From the NCBI GenBank assembly GCA_038496445.1, contig JALMLS010000344.1:124001-188000 (forward strand): a DNA stretch of 64,000 nt. The letters are read 5' to 3'. Positions 21,462-31,398 of this stretch are shown piece by piece. This DNA comes from Trichosphaerium sp. ATCC 40318 (Eukaryota; Discosea; Flabellinia; Trichosidae). Position 1 is the stretch's first letter. The number at the start of each line of letters is the position of its first letter. The position numbers and the translations under genes are program-made. Under the pieces are notes generated by a model that did not search any database, was not told the DNA's origin, and saw only the letters and a list, made by a program, of their open reading frames with translations.

Positions 21462-22753
21462 TTATTTGGATAACTTGACACGGTGCTTCTTTTTCTTGTC
21501 CTTTGCAACACTATACTTTGTCTTTACGTCATGTGAATGAGCCTAGAATTAAATCGTAAGAGAAATATTCAAATTTGGTTCAAAGAAGAGTACCTTATAT
21601 CTCGAGTGTGTTACAATCTTTGTAGGAACTGGAGGTGGTTCTTCAACAGGTGGACCTGCTACTGCATAATTCACTAAAGAATTAGCTCTTTGCCTATAAA
21701 GTATGTAAGCAAAAGCACTGCAAGGATATCAAAAAATTCGAGAAAAAAAGCATTTATTTACAAGCTATTTCTGTTTTATGCCAAGTTGTAGGAAAATAAA
21801 ATGATGTCACAAAACCAAATCTTGTTAACCTTGTGTTATTTGCACACGCTGTGGTTTTAAAGTAGAAAAAAAATAATGTCAGATTTGTGAGGTTTTCGAA
21901 TTTCTTGTTTTTGTTCCACGCACGTTTCTTTTATTTTTTTCAAAGTTTTTGATCCATTTGAGGAAGTAGTACGTGAGTGACTCTTCAAGTGTTTACTTGA
22001 CTTCTTCTTCAACCTCTTTGGTGTACCTTTACTTGACCTTTTCTTCTTTTTTACAGTAGGTGATTTTGACCTTAGTTTACTACTGCTACTTTGATAACTG
22101 CTTGAACTTGTCATTGATTGTTCAGGAGCTACTTTAACTTTTTCGCGTTTACGAAGCTCATCTGTATTCTCTGGCATTTCTACTGTACTAGCCAGTTCTG
22201 CTAGATCTGTTCCTTTTCTCATACCCTTTATAGAAAGGAAATACTTTTTCTGTCGTGGAGGAGGTGTTGTTTCGAAAAAAGAGGCATTTTCAGGCAATTT
22301 AGGTCTTGAGTGTTTGTACTTTCTAAAAGCCTCATCGTTCATTTCTATAAAAAAACAAACCATCATTTAGGGTACGAAAAACAAGGAACAACATCTCACA
22401 ATGGCGATGTTGATGAGTTTCTTGAAAAAACAAAAAAAACACGAAAAACCGCAAGTAGATTCAGAGAAGATGAAAGAGTACTTTACGATTTTACGTAAAA
22501 ATATGTTTGGGTTTTTTTTTGAAATGTACCTGGTACCCACTCTCCTCGTTCTAGTGCCAATATACTAAGTTCCCATTTCTCAGGACGCCTGTACATAAAT
22601 CCAGGAATACCACAATCAACACCATCTTCTATTTTGATGAAATTAGTCATTTGTTTTTGCGATTTTGCTTTTTTTTTTCTTTCCAAAATTGCAGTAGTAT
22701 GTTTTAAAAACCCTCTTACCTGATTCCCCATTACCGAGAGGCTGCGCTACCAT
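21462..22753 (-). CDS. Lys/Ser-rich, probably nuclear protein of unknown function
   Basis: The start is the ATG at 22753 (MVAQPLGNGES), followed by a 92-nt-class intron, then EDGVDCGIPGFMYRRPEKWE and LSILALERGEWVPE. A further intron leads to EMNDEAFRKYKHSRPKLPEN and a long low-complexity segment rich in Ser and Lys (SPTVKKKKRSSKGTPKRLKK). Downstream frames AFAYILYRQRANSLVNYAVA, GPPVEEPPPVPTKIVTHSR and a basic end DVKTKYSVAKDKKKKHRVKL are joined by T-rich introns and stop at 21464-21462. The basic runs suggest nuclear or nucleolar location. I recognise no domain. The junction between the Lys/Ser-rich exon (ending near 21870) and the AFAYILYRQ exon is uncertain, so this could be two genes. Confidence 0.5.
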
Positions 22754-22872
22754 TGTACCAGAAGTAGATTGAGGTATGTAATTCGTAGTACTAACGCGAT
22801 TTTAGAACAGTACAACGTCGTAGGTAAAGCGTAGTGGGTTTTAAAGAAAATAAGGGAAAGTTGTGCTTTCTG

Positions 22873-23434
22873 TTACCTAAACGTTGAATAATCAACCTCG
22901 TCTCCTCCGCCGCTCGTAATCATGAACGTAGATGACTCATAAGCGCCCATAGGACTATCTTTGTTCATTTGAAAGGTTGACCAATCGCAGTTGTCTGTAG
23001 TAGGCTTTTCGTCCCCTTCGTCTGTTTTTTCGAACACTTGCAGTACACCTTGTCCGTTCGAATTGTTTCGAAGTTTTACAGTACCAACGGCCTCGCCGTC
23101 CGATTTCTTTAACCGCACAGTGCCGTAGTATTGCCACTCGTGTTCTAGGCGCCTTAGATAATTAAGTGGTTAAACAGTTGTACCTTTATCACTATCTTGC
23201 CCTTCTTTTACCTCAAACTGATCGTATTTGCTTAGCGTGCCAACGATGAGGTCTTTGGCAGTCTGTTTGCTCGCTTCTTCATCTACACCTAACTGCTCAC
23301 AAATCTCACTCTCCTCAGCTGCGTGTGCGTCAGCATTGTTTTAAGGTCATTTCCTTACCGTTGGAGAGTTCAGGAAACTGTGCACCCTTATTATCTCTAT
23401 GCTTTGCTAAAAAGTATTGCACAAGCTTCTCCAT
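22873..23434 (-). CDS. Acidic protein with repeated Gly-Thr-Val/Ser-Thr-Phe motifs, unknown function
   Basis: The start is the ATG at 23434 (MEKLVQYFLAKHRDNKGAQF). Introns near 23313-23359 and 23147-23185 join ESEICEQLGVDEEASKQTAK and DLIVGTLSKYDQFEVKEGQD to the long last exon. That exon reads YYGTVRLKKSDGEAVGTVKL, then NCDWSTFQMNKDSPMGAYES, and ends DEVDYSTFR at 22873. The protein is about 155 residues. The first half looks helical; the second has short GTV/STF repeats in acidic sequence, similar in flavour to the disordered regulatory tails of some Ste20/germinal-centre kinases, but no kinase domain is present. It reads head to tail with the Lys/Ser-rich gene, 119 bp upstream of it. Function unknown. 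Confidence 0.6.
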
Positions 23435-23998
23435 TGCGTGAGTAATTTATCCGTGTTTCAGTTCAATAATTGCTACGCTGATTTATAAACTTGTAATTAC
23501 GCTCGAGTAATTCCAACTACACATGAGCATCTACACATACTATTATAAACGCCAAAATATAGCTATTTGTTGACTTTTTTTGTAAAAAATGTTTTGCAGC
23601 TCGTTTTGATGTGATTAATGTATCGCAAAGCAATATGAAAGGCGTAGTTTTGCCTTAACAGCTCCAAAATCGCAAATTCCGAAAATATCTCAAAGCTCGA
23701 ATTCAGGTCAAATCTAAATATGGACAACCCATCAATGCTCACAATACAATAAATGTGCCATACTCTATGACCACTAAGTTTACCAATATAGATGTACTTG
23801 GTACAATAACACAACCTACATAACATCGCGAATAAAGGAGCTTTTAATACATGAAGTTTTGCTTTTTTTTTATTGTTGATGCAGTTTTTCGTGTCAATCT
23901 GAACACGCTTCTATTAACATTTGGCTTGACAAATTTAACCACTGTGCACCATAAACTTATGGTTTGTGTTACCAATTTCACTTTGCGCATAGGCATTA
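23435..23998. other. Spacer (about 560 bp), no gene recognised
   Basis: It lies upstream of the minus-strand acidic gene and downstream of the lipase. A minus-strand frame of 87 codons (23826-23563) has no start context, domain or spliced continuation that I can support. Confidence 0.45.
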
Positions 23999-25242
23999 TC
24001 ACGTGAGTGCTTTACATCCTTCAATCCTCCCTTGCTCCATTGTGTAATTAAGATAGGCAACGTGATTGCCTATGTTGTAATAATCGAGCGAGTCACTACA
24101 ATGAGCATCTTCGCCAGAGCCATCACATTGCACAAAATCGAGGTTTTTGTTTTGTACCCAAATCTATTGCATACAACTGTTAGTCACAGTGCCACAACAA
24201 CAAAAAAACTAAAATGACATTGCATACCTCAGTGGCAACATGCCAGAAGCCTAAATATGTAAAAGGTAGATGAGGTACTGGATCTCTTTGATTTACAACA
24301 CGATAGCTATTATGCGCTTCAAATAACTACAATTGTAACTTAGTTTAATACCAACATCAATTAATAACACGTACTTTGGTTGCATACTCAGCGAATATTT
24401 TATTACCAACACGTGGATCTCCATAAGTCCACATTTCTATTGTAACTGCATCCCCAAGCAATTCTATTAATTCTGTAGCACATATTACTGCAAGTGCTGC
24501 ACCCAAAGAATGTCCCGTAAGAATTATCTTTTGCCAAAATTAGTGACACATTGTGACATTTGAGAAAAAAAATTGTACTTTACCTTTTTTGGTTTATCAG
24601 CTGTAAATCGGCTGAGAATCTCAGATAATATAGGTTTCTGTATTGACTCCCATGCTTTGTAATATCCCAAGCCTACTTTAGCACCCTCAGGAGCTTTAGG
24701 ACTCGGCCAGTCTTAAAAAGCAGTCAAACACCAAAAAACTTTCAGTTGTGCCTTACCAACTTTCTTTAGTGATTCAAGATCTAGAGTCCAGCTTTTTAGG
24801 GTACCTATGGTACCGCGAAACGATGCAACAACTATGGGTGCAATTGTTAATTTTTCAGGGCAAACAGCGGACGTACTTTCTCCGCTATTAGCTGTAGCGA
24901 CATATCCATACGATTGCGTTTTATTGACGTTGATTACGACAACATTGTTTGGTTTTTCAACTCTCCGGCACCTGAACCAAATTAGTTTGTACTCATGTAT
25001 GGAAGTTTACCAATAACATGTCCATGGTTCCAAAACTGTTTTAGGGCAGTAAGAAGCCCAAGCATAAAACAAATGATGTTGAAGTTGTGCAAGCGTCACT
25101 GAGGCTACAAGAGTACGATTGGTATTACCTAATGTGGGTATTACGCACCATTGGGTGCTTCAGGAGCTTCAGTTGGCTCATCGGTGCAATATACCATGTG
25201 TAAGGCTAAAATCGTTAAACACAGTACTTGTGCGCATCTCAT
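23999..25242 (-). CDS. Secreted class 3 lipase (alpha/beta hydrolase)
   Basis: Class 3 lipases hydrolyse acylglycerols with a Ser-Asp-His triad. The start is the ATG at 25242; MRCAQVLCLTILALHMVYC is a convincing signal peptide. The mature part reads VASVTLAQLQHHLFYAWASY, then a region with IAPIVVASFRGT (oxyanion strand), DWPSPKAPEGAKVGLGYY, and the nucleophile elbow ILTGHSLGAALAVICATEL. Next are MWTYGDPRVGNKIFAEYA, YRVVNQRDPVPHLP (probable catalytic Asp), FTYLGFWHVATE, and a Cys-containing end (CDGSGEDAHCSDSL, NIGNHVAYLNY). These match fungal-type secreted lipases; the catalytic His is probably in the final segment or in WHVATE. Five or more introns. Its start lies 68 bp from the divergent APH-like gene, so the two may share a promoter. 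Confidence 0.9.
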
Positions 25243-25310
25243 TGTGTTCTTAGCTTGCTTTTAAATTCTGTGGAAATTTCAATACAAATCGGTTATTGTT
25301 TAAACTGCAA

Positions 25311-26743
25311 ATGATAACGCTAGCTAAGGGATCAACGTACGAAAACTACCAGAGAAATACACGCTTTTGGCAGCGAGCGTTACTCTCAATTGTTAAAACT
25401 CACTACAAAGGCGCAAAAACGCCTGAAAACGCGTGGAAGTTTAAAGCAGCGTCATCTGGGGATAACCCGGTAAGAATACCCTAATACCTTAACATACGCT
25501 GTCTAATCGCCTAAGGTATTTTTTGCGAGCAACAGCGGCACAGAGGTAGTTATAAAATTTGTTTCTCCCTGGCATGGTGGTGTACCGGGCTGGCAACGCG
25601 AGATATGCTGTTTGGAACATATAAATCGCGTCATGAAGACAACGTAAGTTCTTAAATGTTGGTATGACGCTTAATTCTGTTAGAGGCGGTGAAGATACCT
25701 TAAATATTCCACAAATGCTCTTCAATGGCGAGTTGTATGATCAGGTAAGCTAGCACGTGTAAAGAATATAACTGACAGCAAAAAAAGGAAAAATGCGATG
25801 AGGTTGCTTACACATTGAATGTGCCGGTCTATTCATGGCCGTACATCATTTTGTCAATGGTGGAAGGAACATCAATAGACTGGGATGAGCGTGATACTAG
25901 TATAACATTGGATGAAGCAGCCATAGAATTGTTGGCTAAAAACTTGAAAGCAATCCACCAGTCAACTCCTATTAGCAAGGATGCACCGAGTACGTAACTA
26001 TAATTGACAATGCCAATAACATTATATTAAGCGTATGACGCTTTTAAGCGATTTATAATGCGTCAAAAGGTACAAGTGCATCATTAGGAATAATCATACT
26101 AACTTTTGAAAAAAAAGAGAAATTGCATTAAGAATCATAAAGAGTGGGATGATTTGAATACACATTGCTTTGATAAACTTTCAGAGTATTTACCTGCTAA
26201 CCCAGATATTCTAATAAACCAAGACCCTCAGGTAAAGTAAAATTCTAGTCTTACTCAAAAAAGTTTCACTTAATGTTTGACTTAGGCTTTTATTCATACT
26301 GACTTGAATGACGAAAATATTTTATGCAAGATTGTTGATGCTACCATAGTTCCAACAAGTTTGATTGACTTTGCAGAGGTACTCTATAATTTTAATTAAA
26401 GTATTGTTCTAGTACTAACTCAAACTCAGGCCGGGTATGGAGACCCTATGTATGACTTTGTGGCATTATTTTTATCTGTGTTCCGATGTGATAAAGATAA
26501 AATGACAAAGTTTTTAAAAGCTTATGGATACGAGTGGAATGAATCAAAACGGAAAAAGATAATGATGTATACATTACTAAATAAGCAAGATGCACTAAGA
26601 ACAGCATTCAAGGTAAGTGGTCAAAGCATCTTTACGTAGAGTACTACGTACTTGTACTTACTTTGTTTTTCTTGAAATAGTATTTCCCAGATTACGCAAA
26701 GATTAAAGATCTCGATGAACTAGCTGCTGCCTTGTATCCATAA
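25311..26743 (+). CDS. APH-fold phosphotransferase (aminoglycoside phosphotransferase / choline-kinase-like)
   Basis: The family transfers phosphate to small molecules using a protein-kinase-like fold. The start is the ATG at 25311 (MITLAKGSTYENYQRN). Family motifs after splicing are FFASNSGTEVVIKFVSPW (nucleotide-binding Lys), WQREICCLEHINRVM (the Glu helix), YIILSMVEGTSIDW (hinge), AFIHTDLNDENIL (Brenner motif HxDxxxxN) and IDFAEAGYGDPMYDFVALF (metal-binding Asp and GDPxxD). The C-terminal helices end LDELAAALYP at the stop 26741-26743. All catalytic residues are in place, so it is probably active, but the substrate is unknown. The many eukaryotic members are mostly uncharacterised. It has about seven introns and is divergent from the lipase. 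Confidence 0.82.
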
Positions 26744-27021
26744 ATAAAAAACGGTTTTGCTGCCGACTGGTTTGCCAATATTTATTGACGAGTTGCCAAA
26801 TATAGATCTATGATTAGACTTACGCTTGTTTATTGTAAGGCAACTTTTGTCTCAAAACAAAAAGTACTCAAAAAATCCTATTTTTATTACTTAAAATTAT
26901 CAATACGATTGTTCGGTGTGTCAGTGTGGCATAAGGTTCCACTGCACTCCGACAGTGAGTTTGTTAATACGATTTTGGCGTATTGGTTTATAATATGCGA
27001 CATCAGGTACATGGATATAAA

Positions 27022-28315
27022 TTACAAGTGGCTGTCAATGAAATTAGGTGCCAAAATCTCTCTAACATTAGAGTTTTTTTCTTCAGTTTCTTGACCTTCT
27101 TTGAACCTTAAAATACATGGAACATGATTCTCGTAAGGTGTCATATTTATAATACAACCATCTGATTCACCTCTAACTCTTTCGACAATCTCACTTCCAA
27201 AAAGAACTTCAAAATCAAGTCCACTTACACCTAACATTTTTACGATTAGTTTTCAGTAAAAAACTGTTAAACACTTTACCGTATTTATTTGCGTAGAAGT
27301 CTCTGAAGGCCTCTGCATTTGATTCTCTAGTAAAAACAACAAACCATCTTTTATCTTTAGAGTCTATGAATTGTACCATCTTTCCTCTATGTGATAGTAT
27401 AACATGACATCTACCATTGTTTGCTATTGCTTTCCATAAAGCTGTATGATCTACTTGTTGTTCTTTGTCTTTTGCTTCGAGTTGTTTCACTACTTCTTCC
27501 ATTTCATAACCATCAATTATTTGTTTTACATCCATATAAGAGAATTGAAGCATGTCAGCTACAAGACAAAGTTTATTAGTCCAAAAAAAAAAAAGAAAGA
27601 AACAAGAATTATTGTTTTCTACAAAAAATCATGATGTGCTTGTAACGTACGTGTGAAAGGATCTACTTGGATACCTTTGAAGTTAGAATCTCTCATAGGT
27701 ATTCCTGTGTTACCGCAAAATTGATACATGAACGACAACATATTAGACTGAAAGAATTCTTCCCTACAAGAGATCGTTAAGAGCTGAAAAATGCAAAAAA
27801 CTTTTTCCTACCTTTTAAACTTTAGATCTGATTGTGTCTTTTCTATAAACCCTTGTACGTATTCTTCTCGCGTAAAGAGATACAGTGACACATTGTTCTT
27901 GTCATCTATTGGAAGTAGTATCAAATTAAAAAGCCGTTGTAGTTCATCTGTTAATTGACCAGGTATAAGAGCGTCGTGGATGTCTAATAGGCTTTCTAGA
28001 GCCTTTCTCTTTAAATCTGTAGATTTTGGCTCTGTTTGCCATTTCTTGTACGCTTGAAGCAACTTTTTACGCTCATCGTCGAGTTTTATGGCGTCTAATC
28101 CTGATTTTGATTCAAGAAATGTCGTTGGAGGTGGCGTATTGCTTTGTTGTGTCTCTGGGGCGGTCTCTGCTGGAGGCTTGGGAATATTACAGCAAAATCT
28201 AGTCTTTGTAGCAGAGAAACGTGCTGTTTTGTATCTTCTACCTATTGAAAGCTTAACAGACGTTAATACTTTGAGAGCAAAGAAGTCTTGTACGTACAGT
28301 GCGTCGGAGAAACAT
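27022..28315 (-). CDS. Putative mitochondrial protein of unknown function
   Basis: The start is the ATG at 28315. An intron begins within GTACGTACAAG, using the inner GTACAAG donor, and its removal gives MFLRRTVRRRYKTARFSAT. This is an Arg-rich, acid-free N-terminus typical of a mitochondrial presequence. The mature part has helices (KALESLLDIHDALIPGQLTD, LQRLFNLILLPIDDKNNV), then MDVKQIIDGYEMEEVVKQLE, and a segment GKMVQFIDSKDKRWFVVFTR with SNAEAFRDFYANKYGK. The latter is reminiscent of an SseB-like fold, which is only an impression. It ends REILAPNFIDSHL at 27022. About five introns. I recognise no named family. Confidence 0.65.
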
Positions 28316-28853
28316 TTTATCTAGTCAAGCTTATTAAGTGCAAGTGAAGCGATAACTGATACAAGAGGCGTCACTAGTAGTCATTAGAGCATTTGCCAGT
28401 CTTGAAGCTTTGAGTGATAATGGTTCTCAGGTATGTTACCGCCACAAGTTAACATCAGATCGCGAGATCTGTTACAGCCGAGTAAGCGCACTTAGGAAGA
28501 AATTCAGGAGCTAGGTTTGTATTTCCTTTTGATGACACGTGATGGCTCTCAATCAAACCGCAAACAAAATTACGGGCGTAACGATAACCACAGTATTAGC
28601 TCAAGACATTAGATTGAAGATTGATAAAGGGTATAGAGTGATTGAGGCAATAGATCGAAAGGTAGAGGTTGCGTTAAGTTATTCGTACGGCTTAGAGGAT
28701 TTCAATCAGATCTCACTTTTAAACATATCACATTACCATCAAAGCATCTGCATAGTATCTTTTAGCGAATTTAGTAGCGATTCAGCAATTCAACCGATCA
28801 TTTCAAAACCGTCAAACCGTCAACCACTTCAAACCTCCGAAAACACTCTAACC
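28316..28853. other. Divergent spacer / 5' leader (about 540 bp)
   Basis: It separates the mitochondrial-type gene from the Kip-type gene. The Kip frame is open upstream to an ATG at 28542, which would add 104 residues, so part of this stretch may be coding; I see no family resemblance in it. Otherwise nothing recognised. Confidence 0.45.
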
Positions 28854-29102
28854 ATGCAAACATACGTCCAAAGAACTTCTCCATCAATTACTCGGCACTC
28901 AATCAGGACTCACAATGCTTCGGCAACCGCCCGGTGTTTGTTTGGTAAACCCACAGCCGCGGAGAGCGCTCGACTAAGCGATAGCATTCGTGGCCATCTA
29001 AAACAAGCAGCAGAGGATTTCTCAATCAAGTGGAATTTTGATCTTTCATCAGAGCAACCTACTCCTGGCGAGTACGCGTGGGAGCGCGTAAAAAATATGT
29101 AA
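28854..29102 (+). CDS. Minimal p27Kip1-type cyclin-dependent kinase inhibitor (KID domain only)
   Basis: The product carries a complete match to the front of the CDI/KID domain. It has the cyclin-docking motif ARCLFGKP (RxLFG), an amphipathic linker helix (ESARLSDSIRGHLKQAAEDF), and the CDK N-lobe strand IKWNFDLSSEQPTPGEYAWE. In the family these clamp a cyclin-CDK pair. I chose the ATG at 28854, which has ACC before it, giving 82 residues; the frame is open further up to an ATG at 28542, and a 186-residue form cannot be excluded. The protein stops directly after WERVKNM, so the 3-10 helix with the ATP-pocket tyrosine and any C-terminal phospho-regulated tail are missing. No intron is needed. 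Motif identity is strong; start and regulation are uncertain. Confidence 0.85.
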   Translation: MQTYVQRTSPSITRHSIRTHNASATARCLFGKPTAAESARLSDSIRGHLKQAAEDFSIKWNFDLSSEQPTPGEYAWERVKNM

Positions 29103-29368
29103 ATAATGTTCACCCTTGTGGCTTCTGAAAATAAATCTGTACAAACAACTTTTTATCGACACGTGACGCCGTTAATACATTGTAAAACATTGCCTGAGGA
29201 GTATTTTCTTGAAATAAGCTCTTGTAGATTGAGTAAAGTATCACAAATTGGATTGTGGCCAAAACGACAATGAAAAAAAAAAAAAACAATTGCTGTACGT
29301 GCGTGGAGTTAACGTGCAAGAGCGAAAAGTAGTATGCCTTAATTGTAGTGGTAATTCGGCGCAAACTC

Positions 29369-30996
29369 ATGTTAAAGCAGTATGGCTTGGATACAGACTT
29401 CGTGTGGACTATCTTTATACAATGTTGCTTCATATGTACTGGAGTAACGTCGACGTTAGCTCAACAATTTGTAAGTTTACAAGGAGCGGCTCGTACGTGT
29501 TTTCCTACGCGCAAAAGTGCGTCTTATACCTTTTAAGATGAAAAGTCACTTCTCCTGGCTGCGGCGAGTTATCTCGGGATTTCACTTGCTGCTTTTGGCT
29601 TAAGAAGCGATGAAAATCCAATACCATACTCTTTAGCGTTTATCGTAGGCGTGGGAGATTTTTTAGGAATGGTACAATGAAAAAGCCTAAGAGCAGTTGC
29701 TAATTGTGCTTTAAGGTTATAAGTATGATTGGCTTAGTTTTTGCTGGTAGTGGAGTATCCTTTACGTCAAGTTAAACGTCTAACAAAGCGTTCCCACCTT
29801 TTTTTAAACATTGAAAAGTTGGCGCATTTTTCTCCTTGACATTTTTCTTGATGTACCAAGTTGGACATTCTTCTATACTTGTCTTTGTGGCGTTAATGTC
29901 ATGGCTTGTATTTAATAGAAAGATAAGCGGCTATAAATGGTTATCTATCATTGTTTTAACATCAGGACTTGCTCTATCAGCTTTCGGAACATCCACAGGA
30001 GGTACATATAAAAGACATTTTGGCATGACATGTCAAAATAATTTCATTAAAAATCTTGATACTTCGTTTTCTACAACCGACAAGGTATTTTTACATACTA
30101 CACTTTAATTGTCGTTGCTCGGAAGAAATTGACAAGGCTATAAAACAGAGACATTGTGACATGTCGTGTCAACAAGATTTTTCTTGAGTTTTTTCAATAC
30201 TAATTCTTGTTTCAAAAGGTAATCAGCAATTTGCTGGATTCTTATATGTATTACTTGGATCTCTTGCCTTCTCATTTAACTACTTGGGAGGAGAAATAAT
30301 TTTTGAGTTACCCACTCCGCCTAGTAAAAGTAAAGTACAAACGTACGTGTATTTTACCTGTCAACCAAAAAACTTTTTGAACAACTTTGTTTTTTGTTTA
30401 TTGGTTTCGTGTCCAGTTTTTTCTTAACTTTCGTTTAGAATTGCTGGCGTTGTCGGTCTGATCTTGTGTTCTGTGTATGTAGTAGTATACACCATACCAA
30501 ATTGGAAGACTATAGTTACTGATGAGATTGAAAAAGCAGGAGGTTCTTTATTCTACTGATTGTATTACACTTTTAGTCTAACTGTTTAATTAAGGTTCTA
30601 ATACACTCATCGTGCTTTCTTATATTTTCTTGGTGGTTGTAGCATACTTCCACTCGTACTTGTACTGGAAGCTAGTTCAAAAAGTTGGTGCTATTGCAGT
30701 AGGCAAGTATTCACGTCTTTATCACGTGGTCTTTTTGAAAACCAACCAGATTTTTGTAGGTTACCTTTTACTAATTTTTTTTGTGCGTAGGTGTTCTTCA
30801 AGCTATTCGGGCTGTTGCAGTTTTTGGTCTATCTCATATGTTGTTTTGTAGTGCAAAACACCCTGCCAATTGCTTCAATAAGTGGAAAGGTATATCTACC
30901 CTCGTTGTGGCCTTTGGCATGTGTTTTTATGCGTATACAAGCAGTAAGAAGACAACCGCCAAAGAAAAACCAAGAGAGAATGTAACAAAACTTTAA
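29369..30996 (+). CDS. DMT-superfamily transporter, SLC35/EamA-like
   Basis: The start chosen is the ATG at 29369 (MLKQYGLDTDFVWTIFIQCC). About ten hydrophobic segments follow, including LLLAAASYLGISLAAFGL, FIVGVGDFLGMV, ILVFVALMSWLVFNRKI, WLSIIVLTSGLALSAFGTS, FAGFLYVLLGSLAFSFNYLG, IAGVVGLILCSVYVVVYTIP, LIVLSYIFLVVVAYFHSYLY and GVLQAIRAVAVFGLSHMLFC, ending with a basic tail KKTTAKEKPRENVTKL. The 'short loop, helix pair, KxSGYKWLSI' pattern fits drug/metabolite transporters such as nucleotide-sugar carriers of Golgi or ER; the substrate is unknown. Seven or more introns, one wide (about 30003-30220) with repeated GACATGTC-like motifs. Confidence 0.75.
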
Positions 30997-31398
30997 CTTA
31001 CGCTTTAACCACTGCTTGTTTTTGACGCGTACAAATTGTAAACTATAAACAAAGAAAGAGCTGACGTAAAGAATTTTCTATGTGATTTTGAAAGTAAACT
31101 GTCGCAAGACTCGCTTGTCAAAGTTGGTGTAAGTTAAGAAGTAATCTGATGTTTCGTCGAAAAGCTTCATTTGCTATCTTGTCTGAACAGTGGTTGATTT
31201 TACAAAGTCACGTGAATCACCTTATGGCGTTATCTTTGGAAAAACATGAGAAGTCCAGGACTTGCAAGTCTCGGTTTGCAGTTCACCGAATGTTTGGAGA
31301 ATCACGTGAATCGTTCATTGTCCAACGGTGTAAAGGAAGTTCGTTCACAGCGGCTTTAAGCCCGGCCCGCAGCCATAACACTTTCCAAACTAACGACG
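30997..31398. other. Spacer (about 400 bp)
   Basis: It lies between the transporter and the metzincin-like protein gene. A plus-strand frame of 104 codons (31149-31463) overlaps the next gene's start in another frame and has no features. Two CACGTGAATC sites (about 31209 and 31304) stand here, possible promoter elements. Confidence 0.45.

Noticed and set aside
27446..27634. Tyr/Phe/Lys-rich plus-strand frame
   Set aside because: Shadow of the minus-strand mitochondrial-type gene and its T-rich intron.
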